Source: Clavaria fumosa
Taxonomy: Eukaryota; Basidiomycota; Agaricomycetes; Agaricales; Clavariaceae
DNA length: 64,000 nt
Direction of reading: 5' to 3'
Assembly (NCBI GenBank): GCA_951802425.1
Contig: OX637800.1
Coordinates: forward strand, 1,612,001-1,676,000
Shown: one piece after another, positions 22,836 to 31,989 of the stretch
Layout of the letters: each line of letters opens with the position of its first letter
Position numbering within the stretch: the first letter of the stretch is position 1
The notes under the pieces: model-generated
The model's database searches: none
What the model saw: the letters and a program-made list of their open reading frames with translations, nothing else
Told to the model about the DNA's origin: nothing
Made by a program: the position numbers and the translations under genes

Positions 22836-22853
22836 GCGTGTCCTGGGACACGC
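22836..22853. promoter_or_regulatory. 18 bp perfect dyad GCGTGTCC-TG-GGACACGC
   Basis: Two 8 bp inverted half-sites around a 2 bp centre lie 46 bp inside the left end. The mirror copy is at 30919-30936. The GGGACACG half-site recurs in the central promoter regions. A recombinase or companion-protein binding site is plausible but inferred. Confidence 0.5.
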
Positions 22854-23118
22854 CTCCGCCCCCTCTCTGGCCTCTCGACCTCGGACACCGTTCAGGAGGC
22901 GGGTCGTCGGTGCCCCGGGCTGAGCTCACTGCCACAGCCGCCGCTGTGACTCCCTTTTTTGGGTCTTTTCCCCCGAGTGGCAGGTGCCAATCTCAAGAAC
23001 CGTGCCAGAACCGTATCTCAACTCGCGGCTCAACTGGGTCATCACCAACTCGTTTGTTCATCTTGTGGCTCGTGTTAGCACAAACTAAACCTTCCCCCCC
23101 TCTAGCCCACTTCTTGCA

Positions 23119-24259
23119 ATGGTTCCCAGGCCCTCGGATGTCACCGTTGCCGGCATCTTGCACGCCAAACAGAAGGAGCTCCACTTCTGGATCAAGCAGG
23201 CGAATGCCGCAGCTGGCAGCAAGGTCCTGACTCTACAAGGCACCATCTGCACCCTTCGCGAGAAGCTCGCGCAGTACTACGGCCTCGACCTCACCTGCAC
23301 GGCCTCAAAGACCAATATCGTTATTGCCAGCCTGGTCTCGATGGATCTGCAGCTTCAGCGCAAGCAGTGGGCATACCTACGGACCCTGGGGAGGGAATGG
23401 GAGGCGAGAGCAGCCGCGGGACGGCCTTTCATGCTGTTGGACACCGATTGTGAGTCCTGTCTCCGCCTGGCTCATCCTGTGCTTGCTTCTCACCTCCGAC
23501 AGGCCAGGGCGCTGACGGGTCCATGCCCCTCCCTCCCTCCAGTCCGTCCCATCCAAACAGCATGCCCCCACCTTCTAGCCCAACCTCTGGCAGCCACAGT
23601 GACCCAGCAACACGTGGGGCACCATTGCAGATGGCGGGAGATTGCAACCACGAGGTGCGGTGATTTCTTTGTCGTTGCTGCTATCTTGGCTCAATCTCAC
23701 ATGCCGTTGCCCACCTGTGCTGCTACAGGCATCACCAGATGCCATCCCTGAGGCGGCGATAGCCCCTGCCATGCCAAGCACCCACTCCAACCCCGGGCCC
23801 GATGCCGAGTTTCTTCAAGCCTGTGCCTTGGATCTTGAGGCGCTACAGCGGGCAAAAGATCTTCAGGCCGTGGTTGCCCAGGTTGAGTCAGGTGAGGTGA
23901 GCCGAGTCCGCCAGCTCTACGGACCACGGAAGGGCAGGAAGGCCAACCCGGCCTGGGCAAAAATGAAGGTCACAGTGACCCGGCGTGAGCGTGTCTACGA
24001 GCAGCTGGCTGGGGAATTCAGCGGTGACAAGGAGCAGTTCTTTGACTTTTTCACAGTTGATCAGACCTCAATGAGGTCCTATCGGAAGATTGCGCAGGCA
24101 ATCCCCTGGATGCAGAAGGACCTCAAGGTAGAACAGATCAATCAAAAGTATTTTGACCCGGCAGGGCTGTTTTCACCCAGCATCTGGCATGCATGCTGGG
24201 CAGGAAAGAACAACTGGGAGATCTGGAGGGCCCTCGGGATGGAGCGGTATGATAAGTAG
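23119..24259 (+). CDS. Companion protein of the palindromic element, left-arm copy (337 aa, function unknown)
   Basis: Three exons (23119-23449, 23503-23654, 23729-24259) close to 337 aa. The N-terminal part (about 1-75) contains LTLQGTICTLREKLAQYYGL, whose spacing recalls a SAP-type DNA-binding helix pair; this is a weak resemblance. Exon 2 encodes a Pro/Ser-rich linker. The C-terminal 180 aa include a basic patch (LYGPRKGRKANPAWAKMKV), FFDFFTVDQTSMRSYRKIAQ and W-rich WHACWAGKNNWEIWRALG. It converges on the recombinase gene with 5 bp between stop codons, so the two are likely co-inherited functions. It could be a DNA-binding accessory factor, but no family is recognised. Confidence 0.75.
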
Positions 24260-24264
24260 CCTAC

Positions 24265-25996
24265 TTAACAATGCTGCCGTTTACTGTGATTGCGGTCGTA
24301 ATCTACCATATGCTCGTGGTTGTCATTGGGTGAATAGAAATAGCGGAACATAGTCACTGCCTCCAGCTGCGTCCAGCCTCCCCAGCCAGCAACCATGTCA
24401 ATGCTCCACCCATTGTCTCTGATGCGGTGCTGACATCCTCCACGACGGAATGAATGCGTACCATACAATGACCATGACTTGTAACTGAGATTCTGGAGGT
24501 CTCGGCTCAGTGAACGGCTCATGATGCTCGTTGTCTGTATCAAATCAGTTGTTTGGAACAGTACATGGGACCTGATGTGCACTTACCACTGCTTGCTCTG
24601 TTAAGACAGCACCAGAGGCATGTACTTGCAGGAACAGTGGACCAGTAGGGTGCACATTTTCTCCATAGAGCATAGCAAGGAGTATCAGTGCCCGGACTGG
24701 ACATATCAGTGGATCCAAATCATTGGCATGCAGCCTCCAAGTATGCAGGATCCCAGTTTGAGCTGTTTTCCGAGTCTTGAGTTGGACTTCAAAGTATGCA
24801 CCTGCAAAAGGGACATGAGAATTTGTCTTCTCTTTCCATATTCCTAACTTTAGATTCACAATTGCCCGGTATCATATTAATGCTCTCAAACTCAAGGGTA
24901 ACTACCTCATCAATTCGAAGCATCATAAGCCAGGCAAGGAGGTAAATAGTCTATGTATATCAAAGTTGTCCTCTGAGAACAACGCATCAATGTGGGTGCT
25001 CACATATCGGACTGCACCCCACCGTGTTTCTCCTACAGATAGGCCTTGTTTGACACAAAGGCTGTAGAGCCGGTGCATGTCATCCAAGGAGAGGGCTCGA
25101 GCTGAGCTTGACACCTCACCAGCCTTTGCCTTCATTTTCTCAAGGCCGGTCATGAACTCCGAGACAACCCGGGACCGTGTGGGCAAGCCATGGCTGAGCC
25201 TGGCATCAGCCATTGAATGCAGAAGAGGTATGGGACGCACCAGGTCCCATCCTTGTCCACCTGCCAATCTGTAATGCTCTCACTTGGCCGAACATTACGG
25301 TACCAGAGTGTGAGGGCTGCACGGGTTGAGACGGCAGTTGCGTACTAGGGATTGCAAGGTTAGCCTCGGGGTCATGGTCTCTCAGGGTGCGCAAGTACGC
25401 ACTCGTCTTCCCTCATACCCCTCCTCCTTGCTGCCGCACTTTTGGGTGATATAACGGCGGATGTCATACGGTGTCTGGCTGGTGACCACCTTTGGGTCCC
25501 AAGCCCGTTTGCTCTGCTGGTGAAAATCAATGTAGGCCTTGATAATTCTTCATGATAATGATCAGACGAAGCTTGAACTGAAGCCGAGATGGGCAGGGGG
25601 CTTACCTGTAGTGGTTGGCCCGTGTTCTCACGGCAATACTGCCACGAGTAATGTGGGCCGCATAGACCTCAAGCTCATCGCATGCCACCTGCTCCGGGAA
25701 GTCATCCATGGTCTCCGAGAGGAGGAGGTCAAGGTCAAGGGAGTCAAACTCCTCGAGCTCAAGTTGCAGCATCTCCTTTGAGATCTAAGCCATGCCGTTG
25801 TCCTCAGTGAGTGCTGGCAGGCAAAATTTGGCAGTGAATAGATGCTCACCTTGGGCTCAGTGACCTCACTCTCAATGTCATTTGTGCCGGTACCCACCCC
25901 CACTCCGGCAACACCACCTGGGCTGAGGTTGGAGTCGGGGACTGTGCGGCCGCCGCAAATGGGGGGCGGAGGGGTGCGGGCTTCAATGATATCCAT
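24265..25996 (-). CDS. Tyrosine recombinase, left-arm copy (448 aa)
   Basis: Mirror image of the right-arm gene; eight exons obtained by subtracting right-arm exon coordinates from 53772. The coding sequence has the same catalytic residues, and the one amino-acid difference I found is NDNHEHM here versus NDNHKHM on the right (24315, a CpG transition), near the C-terminus after the catalytic tyrosine. It is predicted to cut and rejoin element DNA through a 3'-phosphotyrosine. Both copies have intact frames. Confidence 0.85.
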
Positions 25997-26831
25997 TCAC
26001 GCAGGCTTGGGCAGGTGTCAGCCTGATGTGGTTGCGCAGGCAGGTCACAATGGACAGCAAGCAAGAGGGGGATGGGAGCCTGTGGATGCGGAATTTAGTG
26101 CGCTCTTGTATGGGACAAACTGAAACAAACTGACTCAGTGGCGAGCAGCAGTCAGCATTACAAGTAAGTATTGTGATCGGGACAGGGTCTGTTGGTTCAG
26201 ACGAGAGCGCCGCTGCCATTGTAGACGGAGTGAGGCGGCGGCAGCTGGGAGCGGCGGGGACATGACACAACAGGAAGTCGACAGGCAGACACGTGAGAGA
26301 GCATGACACATGACACACCTTGTTGATCGTGTCCCGGGGCTGCCAACTAGGCTGAACAGCATGGGACACGCACAGACACGCACCAAGGTCAGAAATGCCC
26401 AGGTCTGGGCGTGTCCCAGGCGCACCAAAGGCGCAACTGATTGCTTGGGACACGCCGGCATTCCAGAGCGTGAGCATGGTGGCCAGGCGCGTGCGCTTGG
26501 GACACGCCGGCATTCCAGAGCGTGAGCATGGTGGCCAGGCGCGTGCCCTCGGGTAACCATGGACCTTAGCTTCATAGTCAGCCATGCAAGGAGGCCAAGA
26601 AAGAAGCAAAGCAATACGGCTCACACACCTTGGTTCGCTTGCATCCAGCAGACCAAGTGGAAGAGGCCAGTGACAGGGCTGCACTGCACATCAGCAAGAA
26701 CACTGATACAGGGTGCGCAGGCTTCGAGGGGGGCCCCCTGCACTCACATCATCATCATGTCCCCGCACCGAGCAACTTTGCAGCGTCGACGATATGCGCT
26801 GATGGCATGCATGTGTTTGCCGCACAAATAA
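25997..26831 (-). promoter_or_regulatory. Upstream region of the left recombinase gene, inner part of arm L
   Basis: 835 bp between the recombinase ATG and the central segment. Frames open across it (minus strand 26684-25983 and 26614-26135), but their codons follow a repeated GC-rich sequence and show no domain, so I treat it as promoter or leader. It contains several CGTGTCCC/GGGACACG motifs (around 26328, 26363, 26410, 26446, 26498) and a 52 bp tandem duplication. Confidence 0.5.
26443..26546. repeat. 2 x 52 bp tandem repeat, left arm
   Basis: GCTTGGGACACGCCGGCATT recurs at 26443 and 26495; each unit carries one GGGACACG motif and one CCAGGCGCG motif. Mirror copy at about 27226-27329. Confidence 0.85.
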
Positions 26832-26940
26832 GCAACCCTTAGAACGAGCCGGGACACACTTGCATAAGCATTTGTAAGCGAGCCACCCATGTGGCTCAGT
26901 CGGACCCCCGGCTACTGTTCACTTAGCCGTGTGACATCGC
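26832..26940 (+). repeat. Central 109 bp segment S' of the palindromic element
   Basis: It begins GCAACCC and ends GACATCGC, and is flanked on both sides by the same inverted sequence (...CACAAATAA / TTATTTGTG...). It is the exact reverse complement of 30983-31091. It holds a dyad GAGCCAC-CCAT-GTGGCTC (26880-26897), the best candidate for a recombination core: two inverted half-sites around a short asymmetric spacer. It also separates the two divergently transcribed recombinase genes. Confidence 0.85.
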
Positions 26941-27775
26941 TTATTTGTGCGGCAAACACATGCATGCCATCAGCGCATATCGTCGACGCTGCAAAGTTGC
27001 TCGGTGCGGGGACATGATGATGATGTGAGTGCAGGGGGCCCCCCTCGAAGCCTGCGCACCCTGTATCAGTGTTCTTGCTGATGTGCAGTGCAGCCCTGTC
27101 ACTGGCCTCTTCCACTTGGTCTGCTGGATGCAAGCAAACCAAGGTGTGTGAGCCGTATTGCTTTGCTTCTTTCTTGGCCTCCTTGCATGGCTGACTACGA
27201 AGCTAAGGTCCATGGTTACCCGAGGGCACGCGCCTGGCCACCATGCTCACGCTCTGGAATGCCGGCGTGTCCCAAGCGCACGCGCCTGGCCACCATGCTC
27301 ACGCTCTGGAATGCCGGCGTGTCCCAAGCAATCAGTTGCGCCTTTGGTGCGCCTGGGACACGCCCAGACCTGGGCATTTCTGACCTTGGTGCGTGTCTGT
27401 GCATGTCCCATGCTGTTCAGCCTAGTTGGCAGCCCCGGGACACGATCAACAAGGTGTGTCATGTGTCATGCTCTCTCACGTGTCTGCCTGTCGACTTCCT
27501 GTTGTGTCATGTCCCCGCCGCTCCCAGCTGCCGCCGCCTCACTCCGTCTACAATGGCAGCGGCGCTCTCGTCTGAACCAACAGACCCTGTCCCGATCACA
27601 ATACTTACTTGTAATGCTGACTGCTGCTCGCCACTGAGTCAGTTTGTTTCAGTTTGTCCCATACAAGAGCGCACTAAATTCTGCATCCACAGGCTCCCAT
27701 CCCCCTCTTGCTTGCTGTCCATTGTGACCTGCCTGCGCAACCACATCAGGCTGACACCTGCCCAAGCCTGCGTGA
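26941..27775 (+). promoter_or_regulatory. Upstream region of the right recombinase gene
   Basis: Mirror of 25997-26831 with the same motifs and the 52 bp tandem repeat. At 27403 one GGGACACG motif has decayed to GGGACATG by a CpG transition. Confidence 0.5.
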
Positions 27776-29507
27776 ATGGATATCATTGAAGCCCGCACCC
27801 CTCCGCCCCCCATTTGCGGCGGCCGCACAGTCCCCGACTCCAACCTCAGCCCAGGTGGTGTTGCCGGAGTGGGGGTGGGTACCGGCACAAATGACATTGA
27901 GAGTGAGGTCACTGAGCCCAAGGTGAGCATCTATTCACTGCCAAATTTTGCCTGCCAGCACTCACTGAGGACAACGGCATGGCTTAGATCTCAAAGGAGA
28001 TGCTGCAACTTGAGCTCGAGGAGTTTGACTCCCTTGACCTTGACCTCCTCCTCTCGGAGACCATGGATGACTTCCCGGAGCAGGTGGCATGCGATGAGCT
28101 TGAGGTCTATGCGGCCCACATTACTCGTGGCAGTATTGCCGTGAGAACACGGGCCAACCACTACAGGTAAGCCCCCTGCCCATCTCGGCTTCAGTTCAAG
28201 CTTCGTCTGATCATTATCATGAAGAATTATCAAGGCCTACATTGATTTTCACCAGCAGAGCAAACGGGCTTGGGACCCAAAGGTGGTCACCAGCCAGACA
28301 CCGTATGACATCCGCCGTTATATCACCCAAAAGTGCGGCAGCAAGGAGGAGGGGTATGAGGGAAGACGAGTGCGTACTTGCGCACCCTGAGAGACCATGA
28401 CCCCGAGGCTAACCTTGCAATCCCTAGTACGCAACTGCCGTCTCAACCCGTGCAGCCCTCACACTCTGGTACCGTAATGTTCGGCCAAGTGAGAGCATTA
28501 CAGATTGGCAGGTGGACAAGGATGGGACCTGGTGCGTCCCATACCTCTTCTGCATTCAATGGCTGATGCCAGGCTCAGCCATGGCTTGCCCACACGGTCC
28601 CGGGTTGTCTCGGAGTTCATGACCGGCCTTGAGAAAATGAAGGCAAAGGCTGGTGAGGTGTCAAGCTCAGCTCGAGCCCTCTCCTTGGATGACATGCACC
28701 GGCTCTACAGCCTTTGTGTCAAACAAGGCCTATCTGTAGGAGAAACACGGTGGGGTGCAGTCCGATATGTGAGCACCCACATTGATGCGTTGTTCTCAGA
28801 GGACAACTTTGATATACATAGACTATTTACCTCCTTGCCTGGCTTATGATGCTTCGAATTGATGAGGTAGTTACCCTTGAGTTTGAGAGCATTAATATGA
28901 TACCGGGCAATTGTGAATCTAAAGTTAGGAATATGGAAAGAGAAGACAAATTCTCATGTCCCTTTTGCAGGTGCATACTTTGAAGTCCAACTCAAGACTC
29001 GGAAAACAGCTCAAACTGGGATCCTGCATACTTGGAGGCTGCATGCCAATGATTTGGATCCACTGATATGTCCAGTCCGGGCACTGATACTCCTTGCTAT
29101 GCTCTATGGAGAAAATGTGCACCCTACTGGTCCACTGTTCCTGCAAGTACATGCCTCTGGTGCTGTCTTAACAGAGCAAGCAGTGGTAAGTGCACATCAG
29201 GTCCCATGTACTGTTCCAAACAACTGATTTGATACAGACAACGAGCATCATGAGCCGTTCACTGAGCCGAGACCTCCAGAATCTCAGTTACAAGTCATGG
29301 TCATTGTATGGTACGCATTCATTCCGTCGTGGAGGATGTCAGCACCGCATCAGAGACAATGGGTGGAGCATTGACATGGTTGCTGGCTGGGGAGGCTGGA
29401 CGCAGCTGGAGGCAGTGACTATGTTCCGCTATTTCTATTCACCCAATGACAACCACAAGCATATGGTAGATTACGACCGCAATCACAGTAAACGGCAGCA
29501 TTGTTAA
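27776..29507 (+). CDS. Tyrosine recombinase (Crypton-like), right-arm copy (448 aa)
   Basis: Eight exons (27776-27922, 27988-28166, 28225-28369, 28428-28531, 28573-28768, 28822-28912, 28971-29185, 29238-29507) sum to 449 codons. Splicing restores box I LLAWLMMLRIDEVVTL with Arg269, and the last exon holds THSFRRGGCQ (His386-x-x-Arg389), GWGGW (Trp413 in the second-His position) and FRYFYS (nucleophile Tyr424 or Tyr426). The N-terminal half (core-binding region) has IIKAYIDFHQQSKRAW and TPYDIRRYI. This is the R-HxxR-W-Y set of the tyrosine recombinase superfamily. There is no reverse transcriptase, so it is not a DIRS element, and no DUF3435-type captain signature that I can see. The family assignment is by motif only. 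Confidence 0.88.
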
Positions 29508-29512
29508 GTAGG

Positions 29513-30653
29513 CTACTTATCATACCGCTCCATCCCGAGGGCCCTCCAGATCTCCCAGTTGTTCTTTCCTGCCCAGCATGCATGCCAGATGCTGGGTGAA
29601 AACAGCCCTGCCGGGTCAAAATACTTTTGATTGATCTGTTCTACCTTGAGGTCCTTCTGCATCCAGGGGATTGCCTGCGCAATCTTCCGATAGGACCTCA
29701 TTGAGGTCTGATCAACTGTGAAAAAGTCAAAGAACTGCTCCTTGTCACCGCTGAATTCCCCAGCCAGCTGCTCGTAGACACGCTCACGCCGGGTCACTGT
29801 GACCTTCATTTTTGCCCAGGCCGGGTTGGCCTTCCTGCCCTTCCGTGGTCCGTAGAGCTGGCGGACTCGGCTCACCTCACCTGACTCAACCTGGGCAACC
29901 ACGGCCTGAAGATCTTTTGCCCGCTGTAGCGCCTCAAGATCCAAGGCACAGGCTTGAAGAAACTCGGCATCGGGCCCGGGGTTGGAGTGGGTGCTTGGCA
30001 TGGCAGGGGCTATCGCCGCCTCAGGGATGGCATCTGGTGATGCCTGTAGCAGCACAGGTGGGCAACGGCATGTGAGATTGAGCCAAGATAGCAGCAACGA
30101 CAAAGAAATCACCGCACCTCGTGGTTGCAATCTCCCGCCATCTGCAATGGTGCCCCACGTGTTGCTGGGTCACTGTGGCTGCCAGAGGTTGGGCTAGAAG
30201 GTGGGGGCATGCTGTTTGGATGGGACGGACTGGAGGGAGGGAGGGGCATGGACCCGTCAGCGCCCTGGCCTGTCGGAGGTGAGAAGCAAGCACAGGATGA
30301 GCCAGGCAGAGACAGGACTCACAATCGGTGTCCAACAGCATGAAAGGCCGTCCCGCGGCTGCTCTCGCCTCCCATTCCCTCCCCAGGGTCCGTAGGTATG
30401 CCCACTGCTTGCGCTGAAGCTGCAGATCCATCGAGACCAGGCTGGCAATAACGATATTGGTCTTTGAGGCCGTGCAGGTGAGGTCGAGGCCGTAGTACTG
30501 CGCGAGCTTCTCGCGAAGGGTGCAGATGGTGCCTTGTAGAGTCAGGACCTTGCTGCCAGCTGCGGCATTCGCCTGCTTGATCCAGAAGTGGAGCTCCTTC
30601 TGTTTGGCGTGCAAGATGCCGGCAACGGTGACATCCGAGGGCCTGGGAACCAT
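29513..30653 (-). CDS. Companion protein of the palindromic element, right-arm copy (337 aa)
   Basis: Mirror of 23119-24259 (exons 30653-30323, 30269-30118, 30043-29513). The coding frame is intact; the difference I found from the left copy lies in the first intron (30308, C to T at CpG on the minus strand). See the left copy for domain notes. Confidence 0.75.
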
Positions 30654-30982
30654 TGCAAGAAGTGGGCTAGAGGGGGGGAAGGTTTAGTTTGTGCTAACAC
30701 GAGCCACAAGATGAACAAACGAGTTGGTGATGACCCAGTTGAGCCGCGAGTTGAGATACGGTTCTGGCACGGTTCTTGAGATTGGCACCTGCCACTCGGG
30801 GGAAAAGACCCAAAAAAGGGAGTCACAGCGGCGGCTGTGGCAGTGAGCTCAGCCCGGGGCACCGACGACCCGCCTCCTGAACGGTGTCCGAGGTCGAGAG
30901 GCCAGAGAGGGGGCGGAGGCGTGTCCCAGGACACGCTTACGTAATCGTTCCCGCCCAAGCGCCCGTGTCCCGTGAAAACAAA

Positions 30983-31091
30983 GCGATGTCACACGGCTAA
31001 GTGAACAGTAGCCGGGGGTCCGACTGAGCCACATGGGTGGCTCGCTTACAAATGCTTATGCAAGTGTGTCCCGGCTCGTTCTAAGGGTTGC
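30983..31091 (-). repeat. Right-end 109 bp segment S, the inverted twin of the centre
   Basis: Begins GCGATGTC and ends AAGGGTTGC, identical in reverse complement to 26832-26940 at all 109 positions. It contains the dyad GAGCCAC-ATGG-GTGGCTC (31026-31043). The left end of the element lacks a corresponding copy: host sequence abuts the arm directly at 22790. Confidence 0.85.
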
Positions 31092-31490
31092 TGTGATGGT
31101 TCGCGGGGCTGTGCTTGAGTCAAGCAGCTTGACGTTTGGTTTCGGACGTGCGGTAGTAGAAGAAACGGCGCGTCCAGGCTGCGCTCGTGTCGCTGCCGTG
31201 CCACTTTTCCGTTGTTCTGGAAATCCCTTCAGCCTTGCTCGCTGAAAACAAACAGAAAGGGTAAAGACATGCCTCGCCCGTTCGTCACCGCCGTTGCCCC
31301 AGTGCAAACCTTCCTGCGATGAGTCGTCCACCAAGTCGCCATTTGGAAGATTCCTAAGCTCTGCCATCCTCACGTTCGTGATTCTGTGACACAGAATGGA
31401 GAGGTCGTATGGACTCGTTGGCGGCGCAAATCTCCATTCAACAACCACCCTCGACAATCCAATTACAAATTCGATAGGCTCCAATCTACC
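31092..31490. repeat. Segmental-duplication block B, distal part
   Basis: Continuation of block B after the element, matching block A from 6951 onwards (GTGATGGTT...TGACGTTTGGTTTCGGACGTGC). It differs by a few small indels, such as AGTCAAGCAG near 31118. No gene recognised. Confidence 0.8.
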
Positions 31491-31989
31491 AAAAGCAAAA
31501 ACAACACCACAATACAGCCACGAGTGGCCCCCACACCCGACACACACCACGAAGAGGGCGGAGCAACCCCGCCAGTCGCCAAATCACAATCCCCGCAATG
31601 TGAATACTAAAGATACGAAACACCGAAAGACAACACAACACATGACACACACGACTTGACACACGAATCAAGCCACACCCACCTGCCCGACAACATGCCA
31701 CACCCGACATTTACACCCAATACCCAATACCCTAAACCCCAACCCGTGCTAGTACAGTACGCTATGTTCGAATGGCACCCGGTCCCTCGCACTGAGGTTT
31801 TTTAACACACCTGGCTCTGCCCCTTTTACTTACACACATACCAATTGGATGGGTGGTATTACAGCCCACATGAAAATGACCCAGCCAACCATAGTATAGA
31901 AAACTCATGACAGACACACATGTAGAGTACTCTACCATAGGGCAATGCCCCAATAAGAGTATAAACAAGGAAAAAAAAAAAAAAAAAAA
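31491..31989. other. Intergenic, 3' flank of NLR2, with an A-run
   Basis: A-rich and C-rich sequence (ACACAACACATGACACACACG-like) with no gene. A run of about 18-20 A at 31971-31989 abuts the NLR2 stop region; it could be a genomic slippage tract or the trace of a retroposed end. Confidence 0.6.

Larger units (their letters stand above)
22790..31091. mobile_element. 8302 bp palindromic tyrosine-recombinase element (inverted dimer of a 4151 bp unit)
   Basis: The layout is arm L (22790-26831, 4042 bp), 109 bp segment S' (26832-26940), arm L' (26941-30982, 4042 bp, the reverse complement of L) and S (30983-31091, the exact reverse complement of S'). Paired coordinates sum to 53772 at the outer ends, the inner ends and every position I compared, so the arms have no net indel. 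The left host flank ends ...GAGCAGGC and the right begins TGTGATGG; duplication block A has the uninterrupted GAGCAGGCTGTGATGG. Each element junction carries GC. Each arm encodes a tyrosine recombinase and a companion protein. Tyrosine recombinases act through circular intermediates with a short shared core and no gap-filled duplication, which fits a GC core. The nearest known class is Crypton; the inverted-dimer architecture is not one I know. Confidence 0.9.

Noticed and set aside
25983..26684. 233-codon minus-strand ORF upstream of the recombinase, and its mirror 27088-27789
   Set aside because: It runs through the 52 bp tandem repeats in a frame different from the recombinase, overlaps another open frame, and shows no domain; it is more simply promoter sequence with open frames.
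22790..31091. Palindrome as a simple assembly mirror artefact
   Set aside because: Not fully excluded, but the arms differ at several bases in both directions, host flanks on both sides match the duplication block, and the 109 bp segment at the right end breaks perfect symmetry. Spanning long reads would settle it.
22790..31091. Starship, DIRS or KDZ-type element
   Set aside because: There is no reverse transcriptase (DIRS) and no DDE-type or Zisupton-like domain. There is no single captain at one end with cargo. Catalytic boxes fit a small Crypton-like recombinase better.
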